A stretch of 29,245 nt of DNA from positions 1-29,245 of the forward strand of contig JAPWUH010000002.1 in the NCBI GenBank assembly GCA_028275645.1, in the 5' to 3' direction. Source of the DNA: Caldivirga sp. (GTDB taxonomy: Archaea > Thermoproteota > Thermoprotei > Thermoproteales > Thermocladiaceae). Of the stretch, positions 7,294 to 15,428 are shown in pieces. Below the pieces are notes generated by a model. That model searched no databases. It was not told the origin of the DNA and saw nothing but the letters and a program-made list of their open reading frames with translations. Made by a program: the position numbers and the translations under genes. The first letter of the stretch is position 1, and every line of letters begins with the position of its first letter.

Positions 7294-8178
7294 TCACTTA
7301 ACGTTAAACTTGAGGTAACTCAACAAGTCTTCACCGTCAACAATTAACCTGCCATCAACGAACTCATACTTTCCCCTACTCCTCTTGATCAATGCGTCAA
7401 CCAACTCCTCCTCACCTATTGTTGATGCACCCAGTTTATCAAAAAACCTGTTTATGGTTCTAATATCCCTGGTTAACAACTCCACTAGGTTTGGGTGTGA
7501 GACATCCACAGCCGACCCCCAGTCTATTATGAATAGTTTACCGTTCCAATTCAGGATATTGTATTCGCTTAAATCCGCGTGAATGAGCCTACCGGCAATG
7601 AAGGCCTTCTCCACGTTGAGAATTACATCGATGTAAGCCGCCTGTGCATCCTCCGGGGGCGCATCCTTTAGGGCTGGTGCAGGCACACCTCCATCACCTA
7701 TGAACTCCATGACGAGTATGTTGCTGTGGAAGGCTATTGGCCTAGGTATCGTGACCATGGCATCGTAGGCCCTCTTCATGTTCCTAAACTCCTTCCTACA
7801 CCACATGCTGGCGAACTTAAATGGGTTACTTGGCTTGCGGGTGAACCTCCTATCACCCATTATGTAAAGGTCCCTATTAATGAACCTGTTAGCCAATGTG
7901 TAATAAACCTTAAGCGCAATGTCCCTACCATCATAGTCCTTACCCCATATTACCTTAGCCTCCTTACCCTGCGCAATTGGCCCATAAACCTCAAGCACGA
8001 TTCTCCTGTTCATTAACTCGTAAAGGGCCTTAAGGGTGTATTCGTTGAAAACATCATCAACCAGCTTAAGCTGGTCAATATCCTTTATCCTAAACCTCCT
8101 CTTCTCAATCCTATCCCTCTCAATCCTGATTTCATCATTAGGCACAGGGTTAAGTTCATGTAGGACGTTAATAAGCAT
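7294..8178 (-). CDS. RIO1-type atypical serine/threonine protein kinase
   Basis: RIO1 kinases/ATPases act late in maturation of the small ribosomal subunit. The RIO1 layout is clear: nucleotide-binding loop GPIAQGKEAKVIWG (residues 66-79), ATP-contacting lysine in IALKVYYTL (Lys90), a GDRRF...NPF segment (108-120), the hinge region ILVMEFIGDGGVPAP (154-168), catalytic loop HADLSEYN (200-207, Asp202) and metal-binding IIDWGSAVDVSHPN (217-230, Asp219). All catalytic residues are present. The loop reads AQGKEA rather than the usual SSGKEA/STGKEA, a small departure. At 294 residues it is close to the archaeal family. A TTAAAAAGG box near 8224-8231 would give a leader of about 20 nt. Confidence 0.92.
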   Translation of the reverse strand: MLINVLHELNPVPNDEIRIERDRIEKRRFRIKDIDQLKLVDDVFNEYTLKALYELMNRRIVLEVYGPIAQGKEAKVIWGKDYDGRDIALKVYYTLANRFINRDLYIMGDRRFTRKPSNPFKFASMWCRKEFRNMKRAYDAMVTIPRPIAFHSNILVMEFIGDGGVPAPALKDAPPEDAQAAYIDVILNVEKAFIAGRLIHADLSEYNILNWNGKLFIIDWGSAVDVSHPNLVELLTRDIRTINRFFDKLGASTIGEEELVDALIKRSRGKYEFVDGRLIVDGEDLLSYLKFNVK

Positions 8179-8258
8179 TTACCGTTTGTTACCCCACGCA
8201 CTAGCTCAAGGTAAGAATACACCTTTTTAACCATCTAAGTGCTTAATAAGAACATGGT

Positions 8259-9593
8259 TTAGCTTAATAAAACCCTAGCAATATTAATTAGTTTAAGTAA
8301 CCTTAATAACCATGCCATGAACAATACATGAACAGTGGCCCCCTTAGTTGAACCATCCTGGACATTATCCTTAACTAGACTTTCATTAAACAGTTTAGCG
8401 GGTACGTCTAAGTTACCTACCTGGATTTCGCACCCAGCATAGTTAACCCCCTGGGTTAGTAGGCCATTAAGTGGAGTTGCCAGTATTTTGGCTAGGTTAT
8501 AGAAGTCGTAGCTGATTAAGAAGCCGCCAAGCAGTAATGATCCGTTAATTAAGGTTAAGCCGGTTGCCTGAGAGGTCTCGTTGAAAAGCGTGATTGGTGT
8601 GAAGGTGCCGTATGCAGGATTCTCAAATTGAAACACAACACTTAGCCCGTAGCTTAACGGCATGCATGATGGGTTAATTAAAGTACCATTGGGGTATAGT
8701 ATCAGTGGTGTGTAGTAGGTTAAGGGGCCCAGTGGAGCTAACCTAGGCACACCGAATATGTCGTAACCATAGTCAGTTTCATTACCCAACACGTAATTGA
8801 CACCGGCCGTTGCGGAGTAGACAGTGGTATAATTAACGTACTGATTCAATTCCACAGTGAAGTACCTTAGGTATGATGGGAACTCCCCCTGCTCATTAAC
8901 CTCAGGGGGGAGCGGCATAACCCTACTGTTGGTGTTTAGGTCATTACCAAACCAGGCGTAGAACGTAACCACGCCGGGTAGGGAGACGACGTAGTGGAGT
9001 GAGCCCTCGTAGAGGTAGTGGTGCCATAGGCTGTACCTGTAGCCATTATACATCAACAGGTAGCCCCCGGGCACCGTTAAGTTGCCTAAAACCTCACCCA
9101 GGGTCTCGTAGCCCGTTTCAAAGGCGTACACGGTGTAGTTAAGGCCGTTAATGGGCGTGGTGATTAATACGAACCACCTGGCCTCAAGTGTAAGCGGATT
9201 CTGCAACCCACCGTTAAGGGGGTAGGTTACATTGAGGATCCACCTAACACCCCCAGTACTATTACTGAGTGACGTTGACTTAAGCACAATGGGGTAGGGC
9301 GTTGGGGTGGCGTTGGTTATCACCAGGGTGAAGCTTAGGTTGGCGACCCCAATCCAAGGGGCTGTGGCATTCTCCTCACTAACCAGTTCACTGTAGGTTA
9401 ACGGTTCACTAAGCCTAAGGGACTCCACGTAGGATAAGGGTGGCTCCGAGTGGGCGAGGTTCATCGACACCACGTAGGATTTGGTAACGTAAACCGGTGG
9501 CGTAGGTGGTGAGGGGACGTAAACCCCTAGGCCGATTAAGGATACCAGCGAAAGCATGACCACCATTAATATGCCTAATGCCACCAACCTCAT
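8259..9593 (-). CDS. Large exported or membrane-anchored protein of unknown function
   Basis: I do not recognise a family for this 444-residue protein. Residues 1-26 form a hydrophobic N-terminal segment (LVALGILMVVMLSLVSLIGLGVYV) that acts as a signal peptide or anchor, followed by a proline-rich linker (PSPPTPPVY). The rest is beta-rich and polar, with about a dozen N-x-S/T sequons typical of archaeal surface glycoproteins and two cysteines (in NPSCMP and YAGCE) that could form a disulfide. The last 25 residues (from about VHVLFMAWLL) are hydrophobic and may be a second anchor. Overall composition recalls thermopsin-like secreted proteins, but I see no protease motif. A TTTATGAC box about 25 nt before ATG 9593 supports the start. 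Confidence 0.75.
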   Translation of the reverse strand: MRLVALGILMVVMLSLVSLIGLGVYVPSPPTPPVYVTKSYVVSMNLAHSEPPLSYVESLRLSEPLTYSELVSEENATAPWIGVANLSFTLVITNATPTPYPIVLKSTSLSNSTGGVRWILNVTYPLNGGLQNPLTLEARWFVLITTPINGLNYTVYAFETGYETLGEVLGNLTVPGGYLLMYNGYRYSLWHHYLYEGSLHYVVSLPGVVTFYAWFGNDLNTNSRVMPLPPEVNEQGEFPSYLRYFTVELNQYVNYTTVYSATAGVNYVLGNETDYGYDIFGVPRLAPLGPLTYYTPLILYPNGTLINPSCMPLSYGLSVVFQFENPAYGTFTPITLFNETSQATGLTLINGSLLLGGFLISYDFYNLAKILATPLNGLLTQGVNYAGCEIQVGNLDVPAKLFNESLVKDNVQDGSTKGATVHVLFMAWLLRLLKLINIARVLLS

Positions 9594-9978
9594 AGTCCAC
9601 CACCCAGATCAGCGTCATAAACATAGATAAACCTTTCCCTATTTGAATGCCCTTGTGTGAGGCTCAGAAGCGATTTAAATCCAACTGTATGGTGAAACTT
9701 AATGAGGTATAGGGCCTTGGGTAAAACTGGCCTCACAGTGTCTGAGATTGGGCTTGGTGCTTGGTTCATAGGAGGCATGTACGGTGATGTGCCCCTTGAT
9801 GATGCCAGGGCGATAATAAAGAGGGCACTGGACCTGGGGGTGAACACCTTCGACACAGCCGACGTATATGGTAATGGCCTAAGTGAGAGGGTTTTGGGCA
9901 AGGAATTGAGGGGTTATGACGTCAATGTCTTCACTAAGGTTAGTTACAACATTCACCAACACGAGGGGGTAAGGTTAA

Positions 9979-10240
9979 TGACCCCCTTCCCGCCCAAAAG
10001 GGCGGGGTTTCACTGCTGGGGTCTTGGGCGTTGCCCCCTCTTTGGGGGTTATTGGTTTCGCCTCGGGGTGGTGATGAATGGTGGGGTATTGCCCCACCGG
10101 CTCATCTAACGTAGGAAACCTCCTCTCGGGGGCACCACCCCGAGTACCGAAAACCCCAGCAAAGCTGGATTTTATAAACCCATTGCCGTGAAACCCACAT
10201 AGTGGCACAACCCCGCCATAAATGGCGAGACTTGCCCGTT
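9979..10240 (-). mobile_element. Hairpin-rich non-autonomous element, copy 2 (IS200/IS605-like MITE), inside an aldo/keto reductase
   Basis: Read on the minus strand, this 262-bp insert aligns along its length with 1821-1984: same left end, the CGCCAT/ATGGCG hairpin (10214-10227), the CCAC/GTGG hairpin, CCAGC/GCTGG, a CCCCC/GGGGG stem, CCGCCC/GGGCGG at the right end (9989-10006) and the same terminal GGGGTCA. Both borders are fixed by where reductase coding resumes: right end at 9979, left end at about 10240, next to TTGAC on the minus strand. There is no target duplication and no coding capacity. It differs from copy 1 by an extra segment of about 95 bp (around 10045-10145) that is itself a long palindrome. 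The family assignment is inference from end structure; the repeat itself is directly visible. Confidence 0.7.
10062..10144. repeat. Nested inverted repeat found only in element copy 2
   Basis: A perfect 12-bp inverted repeat, CTCGGGGTGGTG at 10062-10073 and CACCACCCCGAG at 10133-10144, encloses a second perfect 7-bp hairpin GGTGGGG/CCCCACC (10080-10086/10092-10098). The corresponding place in copy 1 lacks this segment. Confidence 0.8.
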
Positions 10241-10827
10241 GTCAACGTACTTAATGAAGGCCTAGCCGCCATTGAGGAGGGTTACGAGTCAATAATGTTC
10301 GTCTTCAACGCCCTGGAACAGGAGCCCGGTAGGACATTGATACGTGCAGGTGTTGATAGGGGTGTTGGATTAATAACCAGGGTTCCACATGCCTCAAACG
10401 TACTGACGAATAACTTCACCCAAAGCTTCCCACCCAGTGACCACAGGAGCCTGAGGAGGAGGGATTGGTTAATTAAGGCCAAAGCCATAGTTGATGAGTA
10501 TATTAAGCCCATCAGCGATCAACTGGGCATAACCCTGAGTCAACTAGCCCTGAAGTTCGTCCTATCCTACCCAGTATCAACAGTGATAGTCACCGTGACA
10601 TCGATTAAGGAGCTTGAGGAGTACGTTGAGGCGGCCGACGGCAGTTACCTGAGCCCAAGGGTTTTAGGGGACTTGGAGAGGCTTTACGATGAGTTAATTA
10701 GCATTAGGCTTAGCCAATAAATAACTAGATTTAATTGAGCCCTAAGTGATGTGAGTAACTACATCCACTAATGTGCGTAATTTAAAGTAATCCCCAATGC
10801 ACCCATCCTTGGTCCTTTAATGGGTCC

Positions 10828-11103
10828 TCATATCTTACCCTCGATGTAGTCCCTTCCCCTACCAAGGGCGTTAAGAATCCTAGCCACCATAACCTCGTCA
10901 GCCCACTCCACTAGGTATATACCCCACTTGTCCAGTGATAAATTATCATTAACGCCCAGATAACTGTGCCACCATGCAATACTTTCACTTAGGAGGTTCT
11001 TCACAAACTCCTTGTTATACTGGTTAATCTCAGCGTCGTCACTAACCTTAAGTATTATAACCATGTACTTCCTACCCATAACCCTCCTGCCACCTGGCTC
11101 CAT
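10828..11103 (-). CDS. Small hypothetical protein
   Basis: I do not recognise this 91-residue protein. It has a basic N terminus, a short beta segment (KYMVIILKV, about residues 12-20), charged amphipathic helices, and a tryptophan-rich middle (AWWHSYLG and KWGIYLVEWAD). It has no signal peptide, membrane segment or cysteine. The start at 11103 rather than the internal Met9 is favoured by a minus-strand TTTTTAAAC box (11124-11132) centred 25 nt upstream. It is flanked by the broken reductase and the divergently oriented VKOR-like gene, so it appears to be a single-gene unit. Codon use fits the neighbours. Confidence 0.6.
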   Translation of the reverse strand: MEPGGRRVMGRKYMVIILKVSDDAEINQYNKEFVKNLLSESIAWWHSYLGVNDNLSLDKWGIYLVEWADEVMVARILNALGRGRDYIEGKI

Positions 11104-11243
11104 AACTCAATCATTTGAGCCATGTTTAAAAACATACCACCTAACCTTAAGTCGTGGACTTAACATGAATTATAAAATAGGTTAACCACTGCATTTTAAG
11201 CAAGCCTCATTCAACCTTAATAACCCTCATTACCCGTGGGCCT

Positions 11244-11609
11244 ATGAACCCTCTGATTGCGCTTCCAGTGGCTGGGTCTGCTTTGATGGCTTACTACGTG
11301 TATGAGAACTCCAGGAGGGTAAACGCCTGCCTACCTGGGGTTTTCAACTGCGAGTTATTCAGCTTCCTGGTGCCTAGGAGGATTAGGCTTCTCATGGCCG
11401 TTGGGGCCATGGTTACGTTAGCCTTAATGGCGTTTCTAATAGCCATTAACCTACACCTATACGTGGCCGCCCTATCACTAGTTGGATTAGTCATTGGTGC
11501 ATGGGGCATTTACCTACAGATCAAGAAGGGCGCCTACTGCCTATACTGCTTAACAACAGATGCGATACTACTCATATTGTTCGGTCTATCGATAATTAAA
11601 GTTATTTAG
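11244..11609 (+). CDS. Minimal VKOR-like membrane protein (disulfide-forming, DsbB-like role)
   Basis: The 121-residue protein has four predicted membrane helices (about residues 3-20, 47-69, 71-90 and 103-120). It carries the two cysteine pairs of the vitamin K epoxide reductase family: Cys29/Cys36 in the external loop (ACLPGVFNCELF) and the CXXC pair Cys99/Cys102 in YCLYCL at the start of the last helix. In this family the CXXC pair passes electrons to a quinone and the loop pair oxidises a thioredoxin-like partner, driving disulfide formation outside the cell. The protein is shorter than many VKORs and has no fused thioredoxin domain. A CTTAATAA box (11216-11223) about 25 nt upstream supports the ATG. 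Assignment rests on cysteine spacing and topology. Confidence 0.7.
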   Translation: MNPLIALPVAGSALMAYYVYENSRRVNACLPGVFNCELFSFLVPRRIRLLMAVGAMVTLALMAFLIAINLHLYVAALSLVGLVIGAWGIYLQIKKGAYCLYCLTTDAILLILFGLSIIKVI

Positions 11610-11681
11610 CACCATTAACTGTTAACCTATGCGCGTATTCTTCCACGAGGACCAGTAAGCTTTCATTAAGTGGGTGGTTGC

Positions 11682-12722
11682 CTATGGCTTAAGTTGTTGC
11701 TTAACCACGGTGAGCCAGTTATGCCTCTCCACGGCGCATGGGTCCCAGTCCCCGTTGAAGTCTAGGTACTTCTCCACCCTATAATCGTCAATAGGCGCCT
11801 TACCGGTAACCACCAGTTCAGCTAACCTCCTCGCCAATGCCGGGCCAACCATTGAGCCGTAGCCGTCCAAGCCCCCGAGGACGTAGAGCCCATCCTTAAC
11901 CTCACCGTACACCGGGCCTCCACTTGGCGATGTCTCACAGGTCCCCGACCTAGTTAGGATGGGTATTGCCCAGCCAAACCTCCTCGACACTAAACGGGCT
12001 ATGCGCCAGCCATAGTCCAACGGTGCCCGTTCGCCAGGTTTACCGCATCCGTCACCGGCTATGAATAATCCTAGTACGAATGGTCTGCTATACCACCCAA
12101 GCACGTCGTCACCTATGCTCAGCTTCATTACTCTACTCGGCCCGGTCATAAGCGACGCATAGCATTGGTACCTCCTTAGGGGTAGTTTTAAACCAACCTG
12201 TGAGGCTAGGTCAGAGTTACCTGGCCCCGCAGCCAACACCACAGCATCACCCGTGTACCTTACGCCATTGGCGATAACCACCAGTGAGCCATTTACAACC
12301 TTTAACCGTGCCTTAGCCCTGATAACCCTTAACTTACCCCTCAGGTAATTCACCACACGCCTAACTGGTATCAGATAGTCCGTGGTCTCCACTATGAACT
12401 CATCACTGTTTAACCTAACCCACTCGGCATCTTCAATAATCCTATACTCTACTCCAGCCAGCTTAAGTGGATCAAGGCTAACCCACCTGGGCATTATGTC
12501 TATTGAGGTTATAGGCCTGGGGTTCGTGAATTGCCTATAAGCCTCAAGGCTCTCCTTGGCTAGGAGTATATCATCAACATGGGGCATTGACTGCGTTAGG
12601 ACAAGAGTGGTTAATGGATACTTGGGCCGGTCACCTACGACAACCGTCTCAACGCCCATTAGGGTTAGGTAATGCGCCGTGAATACAGCCGCAATGCCCC
12701 CACCGACAATCACCACCCTCAT
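11682..12722 (-). CDS. FAD-dependent oxidoreductase (DAO / glycine oxidase-like family)
   Basis: The N terminus VVIVGGGIAAVFTAHYLTLMG (residues 3-23) is a Rossmann dinucleotide-binding motif (GxGxxA type), followed by a second strand ending in VVVGD. Around residue 165 VVLAAGPGNSDLA matches the ATG/GD-type FAD-contacting strand, and the C-terminal GLYVLGGLDGYGSMVGPALARRLAELV (about 280-306) is the usual last FAD-binding segment of the DAO fold. This family oxidises amines, amino acids or hydroxy acids; the substrate is not evident. At 346 residues the length is normal. A CTTAATTAAG box (12744-12753) centred 26 nt upstream supports the start. The gene stands alone between two oppositely oriented neighbours. 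Confidence 0.85.
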   Translation of the reverse strand: MRVVIVGGGIAAVFTAHYLTLMGVETVVVGDRPKYPLTTLVLTQSMPHVDDILLAKESLEAYRQFTNPRPITSIDIMPRWVSLDPLKLAGVEYRIIEDAEWVRLNSDEFIVETTDYLIPVRRVVNYLRGKLRVIRAKARLKVVNGSLVVIANGVRYTGDAVVLAAGPGNSDLASQVGLKLPLRRYQCYASLMTGPSRVMKLSIGDDVLGWYSRPFVLGLFIAGDGCGKPGERAPLDYGWRIARLVSRRFGWAIPILTRSGTCETSPSGGPVYGEVKDGLYVLGGLDGYGSMVGPALARRLAELVVTGKAPIDDYRVEKYLDFNGDWDPCAVERHNWLTVVKQQLKP

Positions 12723-12743
12723 CGCACGTACCCTGGACTCAGC

Positions 12744-12753
12744 CTTAATTAAG
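12744..12753 (-). promoter_or_regulatory. TATA-like box of the FAD oxidoreductase gene
   Basis: CTTAATTAAG, a palindrome, is centred 26 nt before the minus-strand ATG at 12722. This fits a leaderless transcript. Confidence 0.5.
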
Positions 12754-12937
12754 CTTAGTGACTCATCACCCTAAGTAGCCTAACCCTGCTCATCCTCATA
12801 GGTAAGTGGGCAATGGGTTGAATGATGCTTGGTTTTAGCTGTATCGAGTTGGGGTTATGTGAATGTGCCTTACGTTAATGGACCTTAATGATGCACCATA
12901 GGTTTTTAAATCAGGGCCTCCGTTAACGTTAGGCTTA

Positions 12938-14815
12938 ATGGTTAACACCAAGGTGAGTAGGTATCTGCCGTATGGGGATTGGAGGCCGCTGCAGGCTAAG
13001 ATCGCAGACTTCATATACAATGAGTTAGGTGAGGGTAGGGGCATTATTGTTGAGGCGCCCACCGGGGTTGGTAAGACAGCTGCCGCCCTGGCAGCGGCTT
13101 TGGCGTATAGTGAGGGTGAGCCCGTGAAGATAGTTTACATGATTAGGACTAATAACCAGGCCGCAGTCCCCATGAGGGAGATTAGTAGGTTGTTTAAGAT
13201 TAAGGGGATTTTCATACCGTACGTCCTCATTAGGAATAGGGCAAGGATGTGTTGCATATCCTCAACCTCCAGGCTGCCGTATAGGGACTTCCTCATGGAA
13301 TGCAACTACCTAAAGAGGACTGGGCAATGCAGCTACCACGTTAGGTTGAGGGAGAGTGGCATTGACGGCAGCCTATTCATGGATACCGTGGCTGGTTTAG
13401 AGTCACCGGCGGATTACGTTAAGTCTGTGTGTAAGCTAGGCGTGTGTCCTTACGACGCGTCGAGGATGCTTATAGGTGACGCTAAGGTTGTGATATTGTC
13501 GTACTACTACCTATTTTCCCTAAACGCCCCAGAGGTGGTTGACCTAGACCTGAAGTCGTCAATCCTTATAATAGATGAAGCCCATAACCTACCATACGCC
13601 ATACTGGACCTAAATACCCAGTACTTAACAGAGTCCATGGTTAAGGCGGCTATGTCGGATGTGAGGAAGTTCATAGAGGACATTAACATTAAAGCCGGGG
13701 CCTTAAGGGCCTTAGCGTCGTTGAGGGCCCTCTTTAGGGATTTATTCACCGACTTGGGTGAACAGAGTGAGCGGAGGACCGATTCATCGAAGGTGCTTGA
13801 GTACTTCAATGACATTGAATACCTAGATGAGGCGCTCGATGAGGTGTTGATGGCTAAGAGGAGTAGGGGCATTTTACTCGCTGGCTCTGCGTTGAGTGAC
13901 ATAATAGACTTCTACAGGTCAATAATAAAGATGCCTAAGGATAAGGCGCTCTTCCTGTCAATGAGCAGTGAGGGTAAGGCTGTGGTGAGTAGGTTAATGG
14001 ATCCCTCAGTCGCGGCGTCGGGTGTTATAAATAATGCCCATAGCTTCATAGCCATGAGCGGCACCATGCCCCCCACTAGGTTATTCACCAGCCTACTTGG
14101 GGTTAACGTTAAGGTGAGTGAATTGAGGATAGGCCTAATGGAGTACATTAAGCCATCCAACGTTAAGGCAGCCATATACGGGGAGGTCACCACTAAGTAT
14201 ACTGAGAGGGGTGAGGAGCAGTACAGTAGGATTGCCCAAACCCTAATGGACATTTACGATGCTGTTAAGCATAGCGTGCTGGCGGTCTTCCCATCCTACG
14301 ACACGCTTAAGGCCACTAGGAAGTACATTAGGCATGATGTAGATCTGGTGGTGGAGATAGGCACAACCACCATCGACGAAGTATTAGCGTCAATGAAGGC
14401 TAATCCTCATAAGCTCATCCTAGCCGTGGCTGGCGGTAAGCTTGTTGAGGGCATTGAATTTAGGCTCAACGATGTTAATTACATTGATGTAGTGGCCATA
14501 GTCGGTGTACCTTATCCAGAACCCAACGACTTCATGAATGGCCTCGTTGACGTTGTTAAGTCTAGGGCCAACTACGATGATGCCTGGCATGCTGTATACA
14601 CTTGGAATGCCCTGGTTAAGGTTAAACAGGCCATTGGTAGAGGGTTGAGGTCGGATAAGGATAGGGTCTTCATAGTTTTCATGGACTACAGGTTTAGGGA
14701 TAACCCGGTAATTTGGCATGAGATAAGCAACTACCTACCGAATATCGAGCTACCGCCTAATGAGGGTGAACTAATTAAAATGGTTAGGGAATTCTCGGCA
14801 AAGGTCTCACCTTAA
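12938..14815 (+). CDS. XPD/Rad3-family ATP-dependent DNA helicase (Fe-S type)
   Basis: This is a superfamily 2 DNA helicase of the Rad3/XPD group, 625 residues. Walker A is EAPTGVGKTAAA (39-50), DEAH box IIDEAHNL (211-218), helicase motif VI QAIGRGLR (about 564-571). Between motifs Ia and II sit the cysteines expected for a 4Fe-4S cluster: Cys105/106, Cys122, Cys131 and Cys170 (in CPYDASR), with Cys165 extra. XPD proteins unwind DNA 5' to 3' in repair-type processes; in archaea the precise role is less clear. A TTTTTAAA box (12903-12910) gives a leader of about five bases before ATG 12938. Because archaea often carry more than one Rad3-like helicase (XPD, DinG/Hel-like), orthology to XPD itself is likely but not proven. 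Confidence 0.9.
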   Translation: MVNTKVSRYLPYGDWRPLQAKIADFIYNELGEGRGIIVEAPTGVGKTAAALAAALAYSEGEPVKIVYMIRTNNQAAVPMREISRLFKIKGIFIPYVLIRNRARMCCISSTSRLPYRDFLMECNYLKRTGQCSYHVRLRESGIDGSLFMDTVAGLESPADYVKSVCKLGVCPYDASRMLIGDAKVVILSYYYLFSLNAPEVVDLDLKSSILIIDEAHNLPYAILDLNTQYLTESMVKAAMSDVRKFIEDINIKAGALRALASLRALFRDLFTDLGEQSERRTDSSKVLEYFNDIEYLDEALDEVLMAKRSRGILLAGSALSDIIDFYRSIIKMPKDKALFLSMSSEGKAVVSRLMDPSVAASGVINNAHSFIAMSGTMPPTRLFTSLLGVNVKVSELRIGLMEYIKPSNVKAAIYGEVTTKYTERGEEQYSRIAQTLMDIYDAVKHSVLAVFPSYDTLKATRKYIRHDVDLVVEIGTTTIDEVLASMKANPHKLILAVAGGKLVEGIEFRLNDVNYIDVVAIVGVPYPEPNDFMNGLVDVVKSRANYDDAWHAVYTWNALVKVKQAIGRGLRSDKDRVFIVFMDYRFRDNPVIWHEISNYLPNIELPPNEGELIKMVREFSAKVSP

Positions 14816-14875
14816 CCTGCTTATTAGCCCCTCTGGCCAATGGGAAGGTTCAAGACGTAGTTGAAAGGATTACTG

Positions 14876-15427
14876 CTATTGCTGCACCACACCTAGGCAG
14901 GCCAATGGGCTAACTCTCACACCTAGGCACTTGTCATCAACCTCAACCATTAGCACATCACGTCTATTCTCAATGAGGAACTTAACCATGGCACTGGCCA
15001 ATTTAAACCTACGATTTAACTTAACCAACCCCCTAAACAGCTTAACGTTAGCCACCAGTACAGGCGTGCTTAACCCCTTACCACCCCTAGCCGGCACAAC
15101 TATGGGCCTATTAAAGGATCTTAGAGCCCAAAGTAGCTTAGCGTAGGTGCTTGAGCTTAAGTATGGTTGGGTACCCCTAATTAGCATTATCGGTGGCGTT
15201 AAACCGGCTTCACCACACTTCATCAATATACCCCTCGATGACGAGTACCATTGGTCGATGTAAACCGTTAATTTAGCCAAGCCAGGGCCGTATACGCCCT
15301 TAAGCGGTCCACAAAACACTACGCTGTTGAAGCCTGCCTCGGCTAGGTTATGCTCAGCATGGTTGACTATGATTCTTAGCAGTTCCCCATTCGCAATTGG
15401 GGGTATTACCATTAGGGCGGTGGGCAT
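14876..15427 (-). CDS. MobA-like nucleotidyltransferase-fold protein (tentative), in a Mo/W-type cluster
   Basis: The 183-residue protein has an alternating alpha/beta pattern reminiscent of small NTP-transferase (MobA/CofC-like) domains. A strand like MLIRGTQPYLSSSTYAKLLWAL (around 80-100) sits where these proteins have the metal-binding D-x-P-x-L motif, then IVVPARGGKGLSTPVLVAN and a C-terminal LMVEVDDKCLGVRVSP resembling the VEVDDPG-type end. The glycine-rich nucleotide loop of MobA is not seen and the DxP aspartate appears replaced, so a catalytic role is doubtful. The start used is ATG 15427, one base past the upstream stop; a GTG at 15439 would overlap the upstream gene by 11 bp. Tight coupling to the NifX-like gene suggests a shared role in cofactor handling. 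Confidence 0.5.
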   Translation of the reverse strand: MPTALMVIPPIANGELLRIIVNHAEHNLAEAGFNSVVFCGPLKGVYGPGLAKLTVYIDQWYSSSRGILMKCGEAGLTPPIMLIRGTQPYLSSSTYAKLLWALRSFNRPIVVPARGGKGLSTPVLVANVKLFRGLVKLNRRFKLASAMVKFLIENRRDVLMVEVDDKCLGVRVSPLACLGVVQQ

Positions 15428-15428
15428 G

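Larger units (their letters stand above)
9702..10720 (+). pseudogene. Aldo/keto reductase, interrupted by a hairpin element and lacking its centre
   Basis: Two fragments of one aldo/keto reductase flank a non-coding insert. The 5' part (9702-9978, about 92 residues) has KTGLTVSEIGLGAWFIGG, the catalytic Asp51 and Tyr56 in FDTADVYG and Lys79 in FTKV. The 3' part (10241-10720, about 159 residues) starts VNVLNEGLAAIEEGYE and has EPGRTLI, LITRVPHASNVL, QLALKFVLSYPVSTVIV and a normal C terminus. The fragments sum to about 250 residues, against about 320 for a full family member; the missing 65-80 residues include the catalytic His strand. The frame is also shifted across the insert. A TATA-like ATTTAAAT (9673-9680) remains at the right distance before ATG 9702. 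It is very probably inactive. An open frame could start in the insert at GTG 10202, but it would lack the active site. Confidence 0.85.

Noticed and set aside
9979..10240. The insert in the aldo/keto reductase as an archaeal bulge-helix-bulge protein intron
   Set aside because: A related copy sits in an intergenic region (1821-1984), the borders show no BHB motif that I can draw, and joining the exons would not restore frame or the missing central residues.
10202..10720. An independent gene starting at GTG 10202
   Set aside because: Its first 13 codons lie in the hairpin element and the remainder is just the C-terminal part of an aldo/keto reductase without the active site.
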